Positions 9,107-18,922 are shown, numbered from the stretch's first letter. The stretch: DNA of 38,389 nucleotides from Comamonadaceae bacterium (GCA_947374535.1 CANCCJ010000019.1:1-38389), one strand, 5' to 3'. Notes: generated by a model not told the origin, from the letters alone. Made by a program: numbers and translations.

Positions 9107-9853
9107 TTATTCGTCGCCAAGGTAAGCGCGCTTCACGCCCGCATCGTTTTTGATCTGCTCAGCTGTGCCGCAAGCAATGACTTGGCCTGAGACCAACACT
9201 GAAATGGTGTCGGCCAAGCGGAACACCGCATCCATGTCGTGCTCCACGAGCAGCAGCGTGGTGTGGCCGCGCAGGCTTTGAAGCAGTTGCACCATGCGTT
9301 CAGATTCATCAGGCCCCATGCCAGCCATGGGCTCATCTAGCAACATGAGTTTGGGCGTGCTGGCCAAAGCCAAGCCTACTTCCAACTGACGCTGCTCGCC
9401 GTGCGACAGCGCCCCCGCAGGTTGCAGGAGCTGCGCTTGCAAGCCCACCCGCTCGGCCACTTCGGCGGCCCGTGCATCACGCGCTTGCTCGCTGCGTGCC
9501 GCACGCCAAAATTGAAAGCTGCTGCCTTCACCCGCTTGGATAGCCAAGGCCAAGTTGTCTTGCACCGTGAGGCGTGTGAAAACACTGGTAATTTGGTACG
9601 ACCGCACCAAACCCAGTCGCGCACGCTGGTGCATGGCTGTGTGCGTGAGGTCTGCACCATCAAACACAATGCGACCTTCGTCGGGCGCGATGGCACCCGA
9701 GATTTGATGAATGAGTGTGGTTTTGCCCGCACCGTTGGGGCCAATGAGGGCGTGAATTTCGCCAGACTTGATTTGCAGCGTGGCATGGTCGGTGGCGGCC
9801 AAACCGCCAAAGCGTTTGACCAAGTTATCCACGTGCAACAAGGGCGCACTCAC
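9107..9853 (-). CDS. livG: Branched-chain amino acid-type ABC transporter ATP-binding protein LivG
   Basis: This 248-residue ATPase has Walker A GPNGAGKT (38-45), the signature LSHGEQ (149-154), Walker B with DEP at 173-175 and the switch His in LVEHD (205). The start is GTG at 9853, overlapping the livM stop as GTGA; homology (LLHVDNLVKRFGG) begins directly after it. The frame stays open upstream to 10294, but that extension lies antisense-free over livM in another frame and has no LivG-like sequence, so it is rejected. LivG pairs with LivF on the LivHM channel. Confidence 0.92.
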   Translation of the reverse strand: MSAPLLHVDNLVKRFGGLAATDHATLQIKSGEIHALIGPNGAGKTTLIHQISGAIAPDEGRIVFDGADLTHTAMHQRARLGLVRSYQITSVFTRLTVQDNLALAIQAGEGSSFQFWRAARSEQARDARAAEVAERVGLQAQLLQPAGALSHGEQRQLEVGLALASTPKLMLLDEPMAGMGPDESERMVQLLQSLRGHTTLLLVEHDMDAVFRLADTISVLVSGQVIACGTAEQIKNDAGVKRAYLGDE

Positions 9854-10824
9854 GGCTGCGACTTTCGTTGCAAGCGTTGCAACACGCTGGTCAAGCCGTT
9901 GGGTGCCAGCAGCACCACAGCTAACAACAATGCACCCAAACCCAGTTGCCAGTGGATGGTGAAGTGGCTCAAGGTTTCTTCCAACAACAAAAACACCACC
10001 GCGCCCCACACGCCGCCATACAAATGCCCCACGCCACCCAAGATGACCATCATCATCAGCAAACCCGATTGGCTCCATTGCATGAGTGCAGGACTGACAA
10101 ACCCGCCCTGGTTGGCCAGCAGCGCACCGGCCAAGCCAGCCAAAGCCCCAGCCATCACAAACGCCACCAGTTGGTAGCGATACACCGCATAGCCCAGCGC
10201 TTGCATGCGCACTTCGTTTTCGCGAATGGCTTGCAGCACATGGCCAAAGCGTGCGTTCAACACACGCGCCACAGCGTAGAGCGACACCACGCACACGGCC
10301 AGCACCACGTAATAAAACGTGGTGTCTTCATTGATGTCCAAGAACGGAATTTGCGAACGAGCGGCCAACGACAAACCATCGTCACCGCCATAAGCTTTGA
10401 TGGACACCGTGAGGTAGTAAATCATCTGGGCAAAAGCCAACGTGATCATGATGAAGTACACGCCTTGCGTGCGCAGGCTGATCGCGCCAATGAGCAAGGC
10501 AAACAGCGAGCTCATCACCATCGCCGCAGGCCACAGCACCCACGCGTCCGTCACACCCATTTGCGTGAGGATGGCCACGCTGTAAGCGCCCAAGCCCACA
10601 AACGCTGCATGACCAAAGCTCACCATGCCGCCAAAACCCAAAATGAAATTGAGGCTGGTGGCCGCCAAGGCAAAAATCAAAATTCGACTGGCTAAAGCGA
10701 TGTAAAAACTCTCGCCCAAGGCATTGGCAATGCATGGCAACGCCACCAACATCAGCAACACAGGCACGCTCCACCGCCACTGCAGCGAGTGGTCTAAAGA
10801 CGTGCGTGAAGATGAATGAGACAT
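9850..10824 (-). CDS. livM: Branched-chain amino acid-type ABC transporter permease LivM
   Basis: This is a 324-residue multi-spanning inner-membrane protein of the LivM family. After a short polar N-terminus come hydrophobic segments, the family motif around GFGGMVSFGHAAFVGLGAY, and the EAA-type cytoplasmic loop near RFGHVLQAIRENE. It forms the pore with LivH. It overlaps livG by 4 bases at its 3' end and is separated from livH by 37 bases that contain a 15-bp tandem duplication. Confidence 0.92.
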   Translation of the reverse strand: MSHSSSRTSLDHSLQWRWSVPVLLMLVALPCIANALGESFYIALASRILIFALAATSLNFILGFGGMVSFGHAAFVGLGAYSVAILTQMGVTDAWVLWPAAMVMSSLFALLIGAISLRTQGVYFIMITLAFAQMIYYLTVSIKAYGGDDGLSLAARSQIPFLDINEDTTFYYVVLAVCVVSLYAVARVLNARFGHVLQAIRENEVRMQALGYAVYRYQLVAFVMAGALAGLAGALLANQGGFVSPALMQWSQSGLLMMMVILGGVGHLYGGVWGAVVFLLLEETLSHFTIHWQLGLGALLLAVVLLAPNGLTSVLQRLQRKSQP

Positions 10825-10825
10825 G

Positions 10826-10855
10826 CGCTATTTGATCGGGCGCTATTTGATCGGG
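10826..10855. repeat. 15-bp tandem duplication between livH and livM
   Basis: CGCTATTTGATCGGG occurs twice head to tail (10826-10840 and 10841-10855) in the short gap just upstream of the livM start. On the coding strand this is two copies of CCCGATCAAATAGCG, the second ending one base before the ATG. The segment lies where livM's ribosome-binding region should be, and no clear Shine-Dalgarno sequence is visible in it. Confidence 0.9.
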
Positions 10856-10861
10856 CGATGT

Positions 10862-11782
10862 TTAACCGTGCGTCGGGAACAAACCGCGCGGCTTAAAGAA
10901 CAACACTGTGGCCATGAGCATGTAAATCAAGATGGACGCCACCGCTGGCCCCGCGCTTGATGCCGCCTCGGCGCTCAACAACGACTCAAACAACATAGGC
11001 ACCAAGGTGCGCCCTGCCGTATCGACCACGCCCACCAGCATTGCGCCCAAGAACGCACCGCGAATCGAGCCAATGCCACCGATGACGATGACCACAAAGG
11101 CCAAAATCAAAATGCTCTCGCCCATGCCCACTTGCACAGCCAGCAGTGGCCCCAGCATGCCACCCGCAATGGCGCACAGTGCGGCCCCCACGCCAAACAC
11201 GGCGGTGAACAAACGTGTGACGTTGCTGCCCATGGCCAAGGCCATTTCGCGATTGGCCGCGCCTGCACGCACTTGCATGCCCACGCGCGTGCGCGTGATG
11301 AGCACATACAAAAACAGCGCCACGACCAAACCCACACCAATGATGAACAAACGATAAGCGGGATAGAAAAAACCAGTCACCAATTCCACCGGGCCACTCA
11401 GTGCCGCAGGTGGATTCAGCATGATGGGCTGCGCACCCCAAATCAAGCGCACGGTTTCGTTACACATCAAAAGGATGGCAAAGGTGCCCAGCACTTGCGA
11501 GAGGTGGTCCCGCGCATACAAGCGGCGCAGGATGGTGACTTCAAGCAGCACACCCAACAAAGCGGTACCCACCACGCCCGCGCCCAAGCCTATCCAAAAA
11601 GAATCGGTGGCTGCGGCCACAGTAGCGATGAGGTAGGCGCCCACCATATAGAGCGAGCCATGCGCGAGGTTGATCATGTCCATGATGCCAAACACGAGCG
11701 TCAAACCCGCAGCCAGCAAGAACAACATCAACCCAAACTGCAAGCCGTTGAGCGATTGCTCAAACAGCAAAATGCCATCCAT
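10862..11782 (-). CDS. livH: Branched-chain amino acid-type ABC transporter permease LivH
   Basis: This 306-residue integral membrane protein carries the LivH N-terminal signature (QSLNGLQFGLMLFLLAAGLT, then GIMDMINLAHGSLYM). Its EAA-loop-like region lies around RVGMQVRAGAANREMALAMG. Together with LivM it forms the translocation pathway of an HAAT-family importer. It starts 2 bases after the stop of the binding-protein gene, so the two are certainly co-transcribed. Confidence 0.92.
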   Translation of the reverse strand: MDGILLFEQSLNGLQFGLMLFLLAAGLTLVFGIMDMINLAHGSLYMVGAYLIATVAAATDSFWIGLGAGVVGTALLGVLLEVTILRRLYARDHLSQVLGTFAILLMCNETVRLIWGAQPIMLNPPAALSGPVELVTGFFYPAYRLFIIGVGLVVALFLYVLITRTRVGMQVRAGAANREMALAMGSNVTRLFTAVFGVGAALCAIAGGMLGPLLAVQVGMGESILILAFVVIVIGGIGSIRGAFLGAMLVGVVDTAGRTLVPMLFESLLSAEAASSAGPAVASILIYMLMATVLFFKPRGLFPTHG

Positions 11783-11784
11783 GT

Positions 11785-12969
11785 TTACAGGCTAGGCATT
11801 TTGCAGCTGGCCACATAGGCGTCCGCATGGCCTTTGAACACGGGGCTCAAAGTGCGGTTGGTCACGCGGCCTTTGGCGTCTTTGGTGATCACGCGCAAGT
11901 AGTAGTCTTGAATGGGGAAGTGGTTGCTGTTGAACTTGAACGCACCACGCACCGAATCAAACTTGGCAGCTTCGAGGGCTTTGCGCACCGCAGCTTTGTC
12001 GTCTAAGTTGCCTTTGCTGTCGCGCACAGCGGCTTCCATCAAACGCGCAGCGTCGTAGCCTTGTGCTGCGTACAGCGTGGGCAAGCGACCATAGGCTTTC
12101 TCGAACTCGGCCACAAACTTTTTGTTGGCCGCGTTGTCCATGTCGTGGCCCCATTGCGAGGTGTTAAACATGCCCAGCATGGGCTCACCTACCGCTTTGA
12201 TGACGTCTTCATCGCCCGAGAAGCCGGGGCCAAACAAGGTGATGTCCTTGGACAAACCTGCGCCCACAAACTGTTTGATGAAGTTGATGCCCATGCCGCC
12301 GGGCAAGAAGATGTACACCGCATCAGGTTTGGTAGCGCGCAGCTTAGACAGCTCAGTGCCGTAGTCGAGTTGGTTCAAAGTGGTGTAAGTCTCAGATGCC
12401 ACTTCGCCTTTGTAAAAACGCTTGAACCCTGCAATCGCATCTTTGCCTGCGGGATAGTTGGGCGCGATCAACGCGACTTTCTTAAAGCCTTTGTCTGTCA
12501 CCACTTTGCCCACGGCTTCGTGCATGTTGTCGTTTTGGTAGGACGCGCTGAAGAAGTAGGGATTGCATTGCTCACCCGCGTATTGCGAGGGGCCAGCGTT
12601 GGCGCTGATGTAGAAAGTTTTCGATTGAAACGTGGGCGCACCCACGGCCAACATGACGTTGGAGAACACGATGCCCGTCATGAAGTCAACCTTGTCGCGC
12701 TTGACCAAACGATCTGCCGTTTGACGACCCACATCGGGGCTGGCTTGATCATCGGCCACGATCACGTCCACGGTCTTACCGCTGAACTTGCCGCCCGAGA
12801 GCTTGACCGCGAGCTGAAAACCATCACGGATGTCCACACCCAAACCCGCGCCGGGGCCAGACAAGGTGCTGAGCAAGCCGACTTTCACAGTCGCATCGTT
12901 TTGCGCAAAACCTGAAGCGCAAGCCAAGCCCAAACTCAGGGCAATCAAAGAACGGCGAAAAGCGTGCAT
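11785..12969 (-). CDS. Periplasmic substrate-binding protein of the Liv-type ABC importer
   Basis: This 394-residue protein has a Sec signal peptide (MHAFRRSLIALSLGLACASG, cleavage probably after FAQ at about residue 22-23). It continues as a type I periplasmic binding protein of the LivK/HAAT group (VKVGLLSTLSGPGAGLGVDIRDGF). It is the first gene of the operon and sets substrate specificity. The ligand is not deducible; related Burkholderiales proteins bind varied amino acids, amides or aromatic acids. A GGAG Shine-Dalgarno lies 8 bases before the ATG, partly inside a possible hairpin (12975-12993). A plausible sigma70-like promoter precedes it. Confidence 0.88.
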   Translation of the reverse strand: MHAFRRSLIALSLGLACASGFAQNDATVKVGLLSTLSGPGAGLGVDIRDGFQLAVKLSGGKFSGKTVDVIVADDQASPDVGRQTADRLVKRDKVDFMTGIVFSNVMLAVGAPTFQSKTFYISANAGPSQYAGEQCNPYFFSASYQNDNMHEAVGKVVTDKGFKKVALIAPNYPAGKDAIAGFKRFYKGEVASETYTTLNQLDYGTELSKLRATKPDAVYIFLPGGMGINFIKQFVGAGLSKDITLFGPGFSGDEDVIKAVGEPMLGMFNTSQWGHDMDNAANKKFVAEFEKAYGRLPTLYAAQGYDAARLMEAAVRDSKGNLDDKAAVRKALEAAKFDSVRGAFKFNSNHFPIQDYYLRVITKDAKGRVTNRTLSPVFKGHADAYVASCKMPSL

Positions 12970-12974
12970 GAACG

Positions 12975-12993
12975 AGTCTCCAAAAATGAGACT
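12975..12993 (-). promoter_or_regulatory. Inverted repeat overlapping the Shine-Dalgarno of the Liv-type binding protein
   Basis: AGTCTC (12975-12980) and GAGACT (12988-12993) form a perfect 6-bp stem with a 7-base loop. On the mRNA the GGAG ribosome-binding site falls at the loop/3'-arm junction, so the hairpin could mask it. It could also be an operator just downstream of the predicted promoter. If transcription starts near 12990, as the promoter position implies, the 5' arm would be incomplete and the hairpin idea would fail. Confidence 0.35.
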
Positions 12994-12996
12994 TAG

Positions 12997-13025
12997 ATTC
13001 TAAAACCAGCTTTTGTATACGTCAG
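12997..13025 (-). promoter_or_regulatory. Candidate sigma70 promoter of the Liv-type operon
   Basis: Read on the minus strand, CTGACG (13025-13020, 4/6 match to TTGACA) and TAGAAT (13002-12997, 5/6 match to TATAAT) are separated by exactly 17 bases. They lie 28 bases upstream of the binding-protein ATG, inside the 108-bp divergent gap to purT. The call is by eye only. Confidence 0.45.
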
Positions 13026-13077
13026 CCTTCCTCACTTCAGGAAAATACTTTGAAGACAACACCTTGATCGGCCAGTT

Positions 13078-14217
13078 ATGAAAAAAATCCTCCTTTTGGG
13101 CTCTGGCGAGCTCGGCAAAGAATTCGTCATCAGCGCCAAGCGCTTGGATTGCTATGTGGTGGCCTGCGACAGCTATGCAGGTGCGCCCGCCATGCAAGGG
13201 GCCGATGAATGCAGCGTGTTCAGCATGTTGGACGAAGCCGCACTGCGTGCCGCCATTGCCCAGCACAAGCCCGATTTGATCGTGCCCGAGATTGAAGCCA
13301 TCCGCACCGAGGTGTTGCTGGAGGTAGAGAAAGAAGGTTTTGAAGTCATCCCCAGCGCCCGTGCGGCCAACCTGACCATGAACCGCGACCGCATCCGTGA
13401 TGTGGCGGTGGGCCTCGGTGTGCGCACCGCCAAGTTCAGCTATGCCGAATCCGCCGAAGAGTTACTAAGCCAAGCCAAGGCCATTGGTTTTCCGGTAGTT
13501 ATCAAGCCCGTGATGAGTTCATCCGGCAAAGGCCAAAGCGTGGCGAAGTCAGAAGCAGACATTCAAACCAGCTGGCATTACGCGTGCGAAGGCATGCGGG
13601 GCGACCGCCAAAAAGTGATCGTGGAAGAGTTCATCAACTTCGAGTTTGAAATCACCCTGCTCACCGTGCGCCAACGCAACGGCCAAACCGTGTTCTGCCA
13701 ACCCATTGGACACGTACAAGAGCGCGGCGATTACCAATACAGCTGGCAACCTCAACCCATGAAGCCTGAGTATTTGAAAGCGGCAGAACACATGGCGGAG
13801 AAGGTCACGTCTAACCTCGGTGGCGCTGGGTTGTTTGGCGTGGAGTTCTTTGTGACCAAAGACGAAGTCATCTTCAGCGAGTTGAGCCCTCGCCCACACG
13901 ACACCGGCATGGTCACCCTCATCAGCCAAAACCTGAGCGAGTTTGATTTGCATGCCCGCGCCATTTTGGGCTTGCCTATCCCAAACATCGACACTGTCGA
14001 AGGCGCCAGCGCGGTGGTGCTGGCCACCCAAGAAGGCACATCACCCACTTTCACCGGTGTAGCTGAAGCGATGAGTGAGCCCGGCACCGATGTGCGCATT
14101 TTTGGCAAACCCACCACGCGTCCCTACCGACGCATGGCGGTGGCATTGGCCAGAGGTGCCAACGCGTTGGAACGCGCACGTGCTGCGGCGAAGAAGATCA
14201 GCGTGATCACGCATTGA
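13078..14217 (+). CDS. purT: Formate-dependent phosphoribosylglycinamide formyltransferase PurT
   Basis: PurT makes formyl-GAR in purine synthesis from GAR, formate and ATP, instead of using 10-formyl-tetrahydrofolate. The 379-residue protein is an ATP-grasp enzyme with the family's [10 protein letters not shown] nucleotide-binding start, [13 protein letters not shown] in the ATP-grasp region, GVEFFV and [13 protein letters not shown] near the active site. A TGA 27 bases upstream in frame rules out a longer start; the N-terminus is therefore somewhat shorter than in E. coli PurT. No strong Shine-Dalgarno is visible. The 3' end overlaps that of the convergent formate dehydrogenase gene by 11 bases. 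Confidence 0.93.
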   Translation: MKKILLLGSGELGKEFVISAKRLDCYVVACDSYAGAPAMQGADECSVFSMLDEAALRAAIAQHKPDLIVPEIEAIRTEVLLEVEKEGFEVIPSARAANLTMNRDRIRDVAVGLGVRTAKFSYAESAEELLSQAKAIGFPVVIKPVMSSSGKGQSVAKSEADIQTSWHYACEGMRGDRQKVIVEEFINFEFEITLLTVRQRNGQTVFCQPIGHVQERGDYQYSWQPQPMKPEYLKAAEHMAEKVTSNLGGAGLFGVEFFVTKDEVIFSELSPRPHDTGMVTLISQNLSEFDLHARAILGLPIPNIDTVEGASAVVLATQEGTSPTFTGVAEAMSEPGTDVRIFGKPTTRPYRRMAVALARGANALERARAAAKKISVITH

Positions 14218-17170
14218 CGCCAAACCCGGCATCAAGCGCCAACTCGCCGCCCGCGTGAATGGCCACTGCACAGTACTTAAATTCAGGAATTTTCCCAAAG
14301 GGGTCCAGCGCTGGATTGGTCATCATATTGGCCGCCGCTTCGTAATACGCAAACGGCACAAACACCGCGCCTTGAGGCGTGCCGTCATCGCGGCGCACAC
14401 GCAAGGTGACTTCGCCTCGTCGTGAGGCGATGGTGATGACGTCACCCGCCTCAACACCCAAGCGTTGGATGTCAGCGCCGCACATCGAAGCTGTGGCCAT
14501 GGGCTCCAACGCATCGAGCACGGTGGCGCGACGCGTCATGCTGCCGGTGTGCCAGTGCTCTAACTGACGACCTGTGATCAGCACAAAGGGGTAATCACTG
14601 TCGGGACGCTCATTGGCAGGAATGATGTCTGCGGGCACCAAATGCACGCGGCCATCATCGGTGTCGAAGTGGTTCAAGAAGACAGTGGGTGAACCTGGGT
14701 CTTCTGCGCTCAAGCAAGGGTAGGTCACGCTAGATTCCTGCTGCAAACGCGCCCAGGTGATGCCGCTGATCGCCGCATGCATGGCTTGGCGCATTTCTTC
14801 ATACACCTCGGCCACGCCATGGTGATCGCCTTGGTAGTTCCAATTCAAGCCCACGCCTTTGGCGATTTGTTGAATGATCCACAAATCGGCACGCGCATCT
14901 CCGGGTGGGTCAATTGCTTGCTTGCCCAACTGCACCATGCGGTCGGTGTTGCTGACGGTGCCCGTTTTTTCAGGCCATGCGGTGGCGGGTAGCACCACAT
15001 CTGCCAGCCAAGCTGTTTCGGTCATGAAAATATCTTGCACCACCAAATGTTCTAACGTGGCCAGCGAATGGCGTGCGTGGTTCAAGTCAGGGTCACTCAT
15101 CGCTGGGTTTTCGCCCATGATGTACATGCCGCGAATCTTGTGCGGATCGTTCTCGTCAGCCAAGATCTTGCCCATGATTTCCACGACGGTGTAGCCGGGT
15201 TGGTCGTCCAGCGGGGTGTCCCAAAACTTTTCAAACCAATCGTGCGCTGCTTTGTGGGTGACGCGTTGGTAGTTGGGGTACATCATCGGGATCAAGCCCG
15301 CATCACTCGCACCCTGCACGTTGTTTTGACCGCGCAGTGGGTGCAAGCCAGAACCGGGCTTGCCGATTTGGCCCGTCACCGTGACCAAGGCAATCAAACA
15401 ACGGGCGTTGTCTGTGCCATGCACATGCTGGCTCACGCCCATGCCCCACAACACCATCGAGCCCTTCGATGTTGCAAACTCACGCGCCACCTCACGCAAG
15501 GTCTCTGCGGGAATACCGCAGATGGGCGCCATCGCTTCGGGGCTGTAGCCTTTGACGTTTTCTTTCAACGCCTCGTAGTTGTTGGCACGATGACGAATGA
15601 AGTCTTCATCCACCAAACCCTCTTCAATCACGGTATGAATGAGTGCGTTGAGCATAGCCACATCGGTATCAGGCTTGAACTGCAAGGTGCGCCACGCGTG
15701 TTTGCCAATGTCGGTGATACGCGGGTCGGCCAACACAATTTTGGCGCCGCGCTTGGCGGCGTTCTTCATCCATGTGGCAGCCACAGGGTGGTTGGTGGTG
15801 GGGTTGGAGCCAATGACAAAAATCAGCCCCGCATGCTCCACATCATTCACTTGGTTGCTCACCGCCGCCGAGCCCACGCCTTCTAGCAGTGCGGCCACGC
15901 TGGAGGCGTGACACAAACGCGTGCAGTGGTCGACGTTGTTGGAGCCAAAGCCGGTGCGTACCAGCTTTTGGAACAAATACGCTTCTTCATTGCTGCCCTT
16001 GGCTGAGCCAAAACCTGCCAAGGCTTTTTTGCCATGCGTATCACGCAGTTGTTTGAGCTTGCCGCCTGCCAAGGCCAAGGCCTCGTCCCACGTCGCTTCA
16101 CGGAACACTTCAGACCAATCGGCGGCATGGCGGTTGAGTTGGTCAATCGCCTCTGGGTCTTTGGGCACGCCGGGCTTGCGAATGAGCGGCATGGTCAAGC
16201 GTTGGGGGTTATGGATGTAGTCGAATCCAAAGCGACCTTTGACACACAAACGGTTGTGGTTGGCGGGACCATCGCGCCCATCCACGCTGACGATTTTGTT
16301 GTCCTTCACGTTGTAGGTCAGCAAACAACCCACGCCGCAGAACGGACAAACCGAGTCCACTTTTTTATCCACCACTTGTGAGCCCACTCGCGACTTGGGC
16401 ATCAGCGCGCCCGTGGGGCAGGCTTGTACACACTCGCCGCAAGCCACGCATGTGCTGTTGCCCATCTCGTCGTTCAAGTCAAACACGATCTGGCTGTGCG
16501 CGCCACGGTTGGCGTAGCCAATCACATCGTTGACTTGCTCTTCACGACACGCACGCACACAACGGTTGCACTGAATACACGCATCCAAATTCACCGCCAT
16601 CGCAGGGTGCGACACATCACATGCGGGTTGTTCTCGGCGCAGCGCACGCAACTCGGGCCGCACACGCACGCCCATGCGCGAAGCCCAGTCACTCAACTCA
16701 CCATGCTGGCCAGCTGCACCATGATCGCCACCACCCGCTGCGATGGGGGATGCGCCAGGTGACGATTTTGGCTCGCCGCATGAGGCGTCCGGCGTATCCC
16801 CCGTCGCAGCAACGTGAGAAGCAACATCGTTCCACTTGTACCCCGCATCAGGCATGTCCGAGAGCAACATCTCCAAAACCATCTTCTGGCTCTTGACCGC
16901 ACGCTCACTCACCCACACTTCCAGCCCCGCCGTGGCTGTGCGACAGCAGCTAGGCGCTAACGTGCGCTCGCCTTTGATTTCGACCACACAAGCACGGCAG
17001 TTGCCATCGGGACGCAAACCGTCCTTGTAGCAAAGGTGTGGGATGTCCACACCGTGGCGCTGGGCCGCTTTCAAAATGGTCTCGCCTTCATAGGCTTGGA
17101 CACGTTGGTCGTTGAGCGTGAACTGGACCGTTGGCGGCATCAAGTCAGCGGGATTGGTAGGGGCGTTCAT
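14207..17170 (-). CDS. fdsA: NAD-dependent formate dehydrogenase, molybdenum-containing alpha subunit FdsA
   Basis: This 987-residue catalytic subunit oxidises formate to CO2. It has an N-terminal [2Fe-2S] domain with Cys47, 58, 61 and 75/76, then two [4Fe-4S] clusters (Cys198/201/204/208 and Cys241/244/247/251). The cluster of the molybdopterin domain uses Cys275/278/282/309. The molybdenum ligand pair is most likely Cys420-His421 in the RLCHA motif, so this is a Cys rather than a selenocysteine enzyme. Residues about 121-160 form a Gly/Ala/Ser-rich linker that looks like a local insertion. There is no Tat signal, consistent with a soluble cytoplasmic Fds-type complex. The ATG directly follows the stop of the fused FdsGB gene with no gap. 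No fdsC or fdsD follows, because purT converges here. Confidence 0.93.
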   Translation of the reverse strand: MNAPTNPADLMPPTVQFTLNDQRVQAYEGETILKAAQRHGVDIPHLCYKDGLRPDGNCRACVVEIKGERTLAPSCCRTATAGLEVWVSERAVKSQKMVLEMLLSDMPDAGYKWNDVASHVAATGDTPDASCGEPKSSPGASPIAAGGGDHGAAGQHGELSDWASRMGVRVRPELRALRREQPACDVSHPAMAVNLDACIQCNRCVRACREEQVNDVIGYANRGAHSQIVFDLNDEMGNSTCVACGECVQACPTGALMPKSRVGSQVVDKKVDSVCPFCGVGCLLTYNVKDNKIVSVDGRDGPANHNRLCVKGRFGFDYIHNPQRLTMPLIRKPGVPKDPEAIDQLNRHAADWSEVFREATWDEALALAGGKLKQLRDTHGKKALAGFGSAKGSNEEAYLFQKLVRTGFGSNNVDHCTRLCHASSVAALLEGVGSAAVSNQVNDVEHAGLIFVIGSNPTTNHPVAATWMKNAAKRGAKIVLADPRITDIGKHAWRTLQFKPDTDVAMLNALIHTVIEEGLVDEDFIRHRANNYEALKENVKGYSPEAMAPICGIPAETLREVAREFATSKGSMVLWGMGVSQHVHGTDNARCLIALVTVTGQIGKPGSGLHPLRGQNNVQGASDAGLIPMMYPNYQRVTHKAAHDWFEKFWDTPLDDQPGYTVVEIMGKILADENDPHKIRGMYIMGENPAMSDPDLNHARHSLATLEHLVVQDIFMTETAWLADVVLPATAWPEKTGTVSNTDRMVQLGKQAIDPPGDARADLWIIQQIAKGVGLNWNYQGDHHGVAEVYEEMRQAMHAAISGITWARLQQESSVTYPCLSAEDPGSPTVFLNHFDTDDGRVHLVPADIIPANERPDSDYPFVLITGRQLEHWHTGSMTRRATVLDALEPMATASMCGADIQRLGVEAGDVITIASRRGEVTLRVRRDDGTPQGAVFVPFAYYEAAANMMTNPALDPFGKIPEFKYCAVAIHAGGELALDAGFGVNA

Positions 17171-18892
17171 TTAAACGATCTCCTCTGGGAAATACTTTTG
17201 CACGCAGCGCACAGGGTTGGGTGCGGCTTGGCCCAAGCCACAAATCGAAGCATCGGTCATCACTTGGTTCAGGTCTTCCAAAGTGGCGTTATCCCAGACT
17301 GTCGCTTGCATGAGTTGTGCGGCTTTGGCTGTGCCCACGCGACATGGCGTGCATTGACCGCAGCTTTCATGCGCGAAGAAATTCATCATGTTGATGGCGG
17401 CATCTCGCGCCGAATCGTGTTGGCTCAACACAATCACTGCCGCAGAACCAATGAAGCACCCATAAGGCTGCAAAGTGTCAAAGTCCAAGGGAATGTCGTT
17501 CATGCGGGCGGGCAAGATGCCGCCCGATGCACCACCTGGCAAATACGCATATAGCTGATGACCATCGCGCATGCCGCCGCAATACTCGTCAATCAACTCT
17601 TGAATGGTGATGCCAGCTGGCGCGAGCTTGACGCCCGGCTGTTTGACGCGACCACTCACACTAAAGCTGCGCAAGCCTTTGCGACCATGACGACCAAAGC
17701 CGCTAAACCAGTCGGCACCTTTTTGCACGATGTCGCGCACCCAATACAGCGTTTCAAAGTTGTGTTCCAGGGTGGGCCGACCAAACAAACCCACTTGCGC
17801 AATGTAGGGTGGGCGCATGCGTGGTTCGCCGCGTTTGCCTTCAATGCTTTCAATCATGGCGGACTCTTCACCGCAGATGTACGCACCGGCACCACGGCGC
17901 AGTTCGATGTGCGGCAGCGGGCAAGGTGGGTTGGCCCGCAAGCGTTCCAATTCTTGGGTGAGTAGTTCACGACAGCCGTGGTATTCGTCACGCAGATAAA
18001 TGTAGACCGCGTCAATGCCCACCACTTGGGCAGCAACGAGCAACCCTTCTAGAAAACGATGCGGGTCGCGCTCAAGGTAAGTGCGGTCTTTGAAGGTGCC
18101 GGGCTCGCCTTCGTCAATGTTCACCGCCATCAAACGTGGGGCGGATTGCTCGCGCACGATGCGCCACTTGCGCCCTGCCGGAAAACCTGCACCACCCAAA
18201 CCGCGCAGGCCTGAGTCTTCCATGGCTTTGAGCACTTGTTCAACAGCAGCTTTGCCACTGTGCAAATCAGCCACCAAACGGTAGCCACCATCGGCCACAT
18301 AGTCATCCAAGCCCACATACTCGGTCATGGCTTGATGGTTTTGTTTGGCTTTAACTGCTGCAACCACCAACTCAGGTGTGGCATGCGGCACAGGGTTTTG
18401 ATGCACCACGGCAACGGGCGCTTGCTCGCAGCGTCCCACACAGGGGGCAGAAATCACACGCACATCAGCAGTGCCTAGCAAGGTGGGCAGTTTCTCCATC
18501 AGCTGTTTGGCACCGGCCAGTTCGCAGCTCAAGCCATCGCACACACGCACGGTCAAGCCGGGCGCGGCCTCATCACCACGCACCACTTCGAAGTGGTGAT
18601 AGAAAGTGGCAACCTCAAACACTTCGGCCATGGGCAGCTTCATCTCTTTGGCCAAGGCCACCAAGTGACGGTCGTGCAAGCAACGGTACGCATCGTTGAG
18701 TTGGTGCAAATGCTCTATCAACAAGTCGCGTCGATATGGCGCTTCGCCAATCAAAGCGCGCACTTCCTCCAGTGACACCTCGTCGGCTTGTCGGCCTTTG
18801 AGCTTGCCTTGGCGACGAATCGTCTCGCGCATCTGGTCAACCGTGGCCACGGTGACGCTAGGAACAGAAGGTTGTGAAGATGAATGAGTCAT
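17171..18892 (-). CDS. fdsB: Formate dehydrogenase diaphorase subunit, FdsG-FdsB fusion
   Basis: The 573-residue protein joins two subunits that are separate in the best-known Fds enzymes. Residues about 1-170 are the NuoE/FdsG-like thioredoxin-fold domain with [2Fe-2S] cysteines in RVCDGLSCELAG and SAPCVGRCEQAP. Residues about 180-573 are the NuoF/FdsB-like domain: a flavin/NAD glycine-rich loop (GLRGLGGAGFPAGRKW), GAGAYICGEESAMIESIEGK, and the [4Fe-4S] motif ESCGQCTPCRVGT. It passes electrons from FdsA to NAD+. ATG at 18892 (MTHSSSQ) is preferred; an in-frame ATG at 18910 would add MFFFCT, and neither has a clear Shine-Dalgarno sequence. Confidence 0.9.
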   Translation of the reverse strand: MTHSSSQPSVPSVTVATVDQMRETIRRQGKLKGRQADEVSLEEVRALIGEAPYRRDLLIEHLHQLNDAYRCLHDRHLVALAKEMKLPMAEVFEVATFYHHFEVVRGDEAAPGLTVRVCDGLSCELAGAKQLMEKLPTLLGTADVRVISAPCVGRCEQAPVAVVHQNPVPHATPELVVAAVKAKQNHQAMTEYVGLDDYVADGGYRLVADLHSGKAAVEQVLKAMEDSGLRGLGGAGFPAGRKWRIVREQSAPRLMAVNIDEGEPGTFKDRTYLERDPHRFLEGLLVAAQVVGIDAVYIYLRDEYHGCRELLTQELERLRANPPCPLPHIELRRGAGAYICGEESAMIESIEGKRGEPRMRPPYIAQVGLFGRPTLEHNFETLYWVRDIVQKGADWFSGFGRHGRKGLRSFSVSGRVKQPGVKLAPAGITIQELIDEYCGGMRDGHQLYAYLPGGASGGILPARMNDIPLDFDTLQPYGCFIGSAAVIVLSQHDSARDAAINMMNFFAHESCGQCTPCRVGTAKAAQLMQATVWDNATLEDLNQVMTDASICGLGQAAPNPVRCVQKYFPEEIV

Positions 18893-18922
18893 GGTGCAGA
18901 AAAAAAACATTTGTGCAGCACA

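Noticed and set aside
9854..10294. Extended N-terminus of LivG.
   Set aside because: The extension is the livM gene read in another frame; LivG homology starts at the GTG at 9853.
12061..12915. 284-codon plus-strand ORF opposite the Liv-type binding protein.
   Set aside because: It is fully antisense to a gene with strong homology and its protein is His/Arg-rich without any family resemblance.
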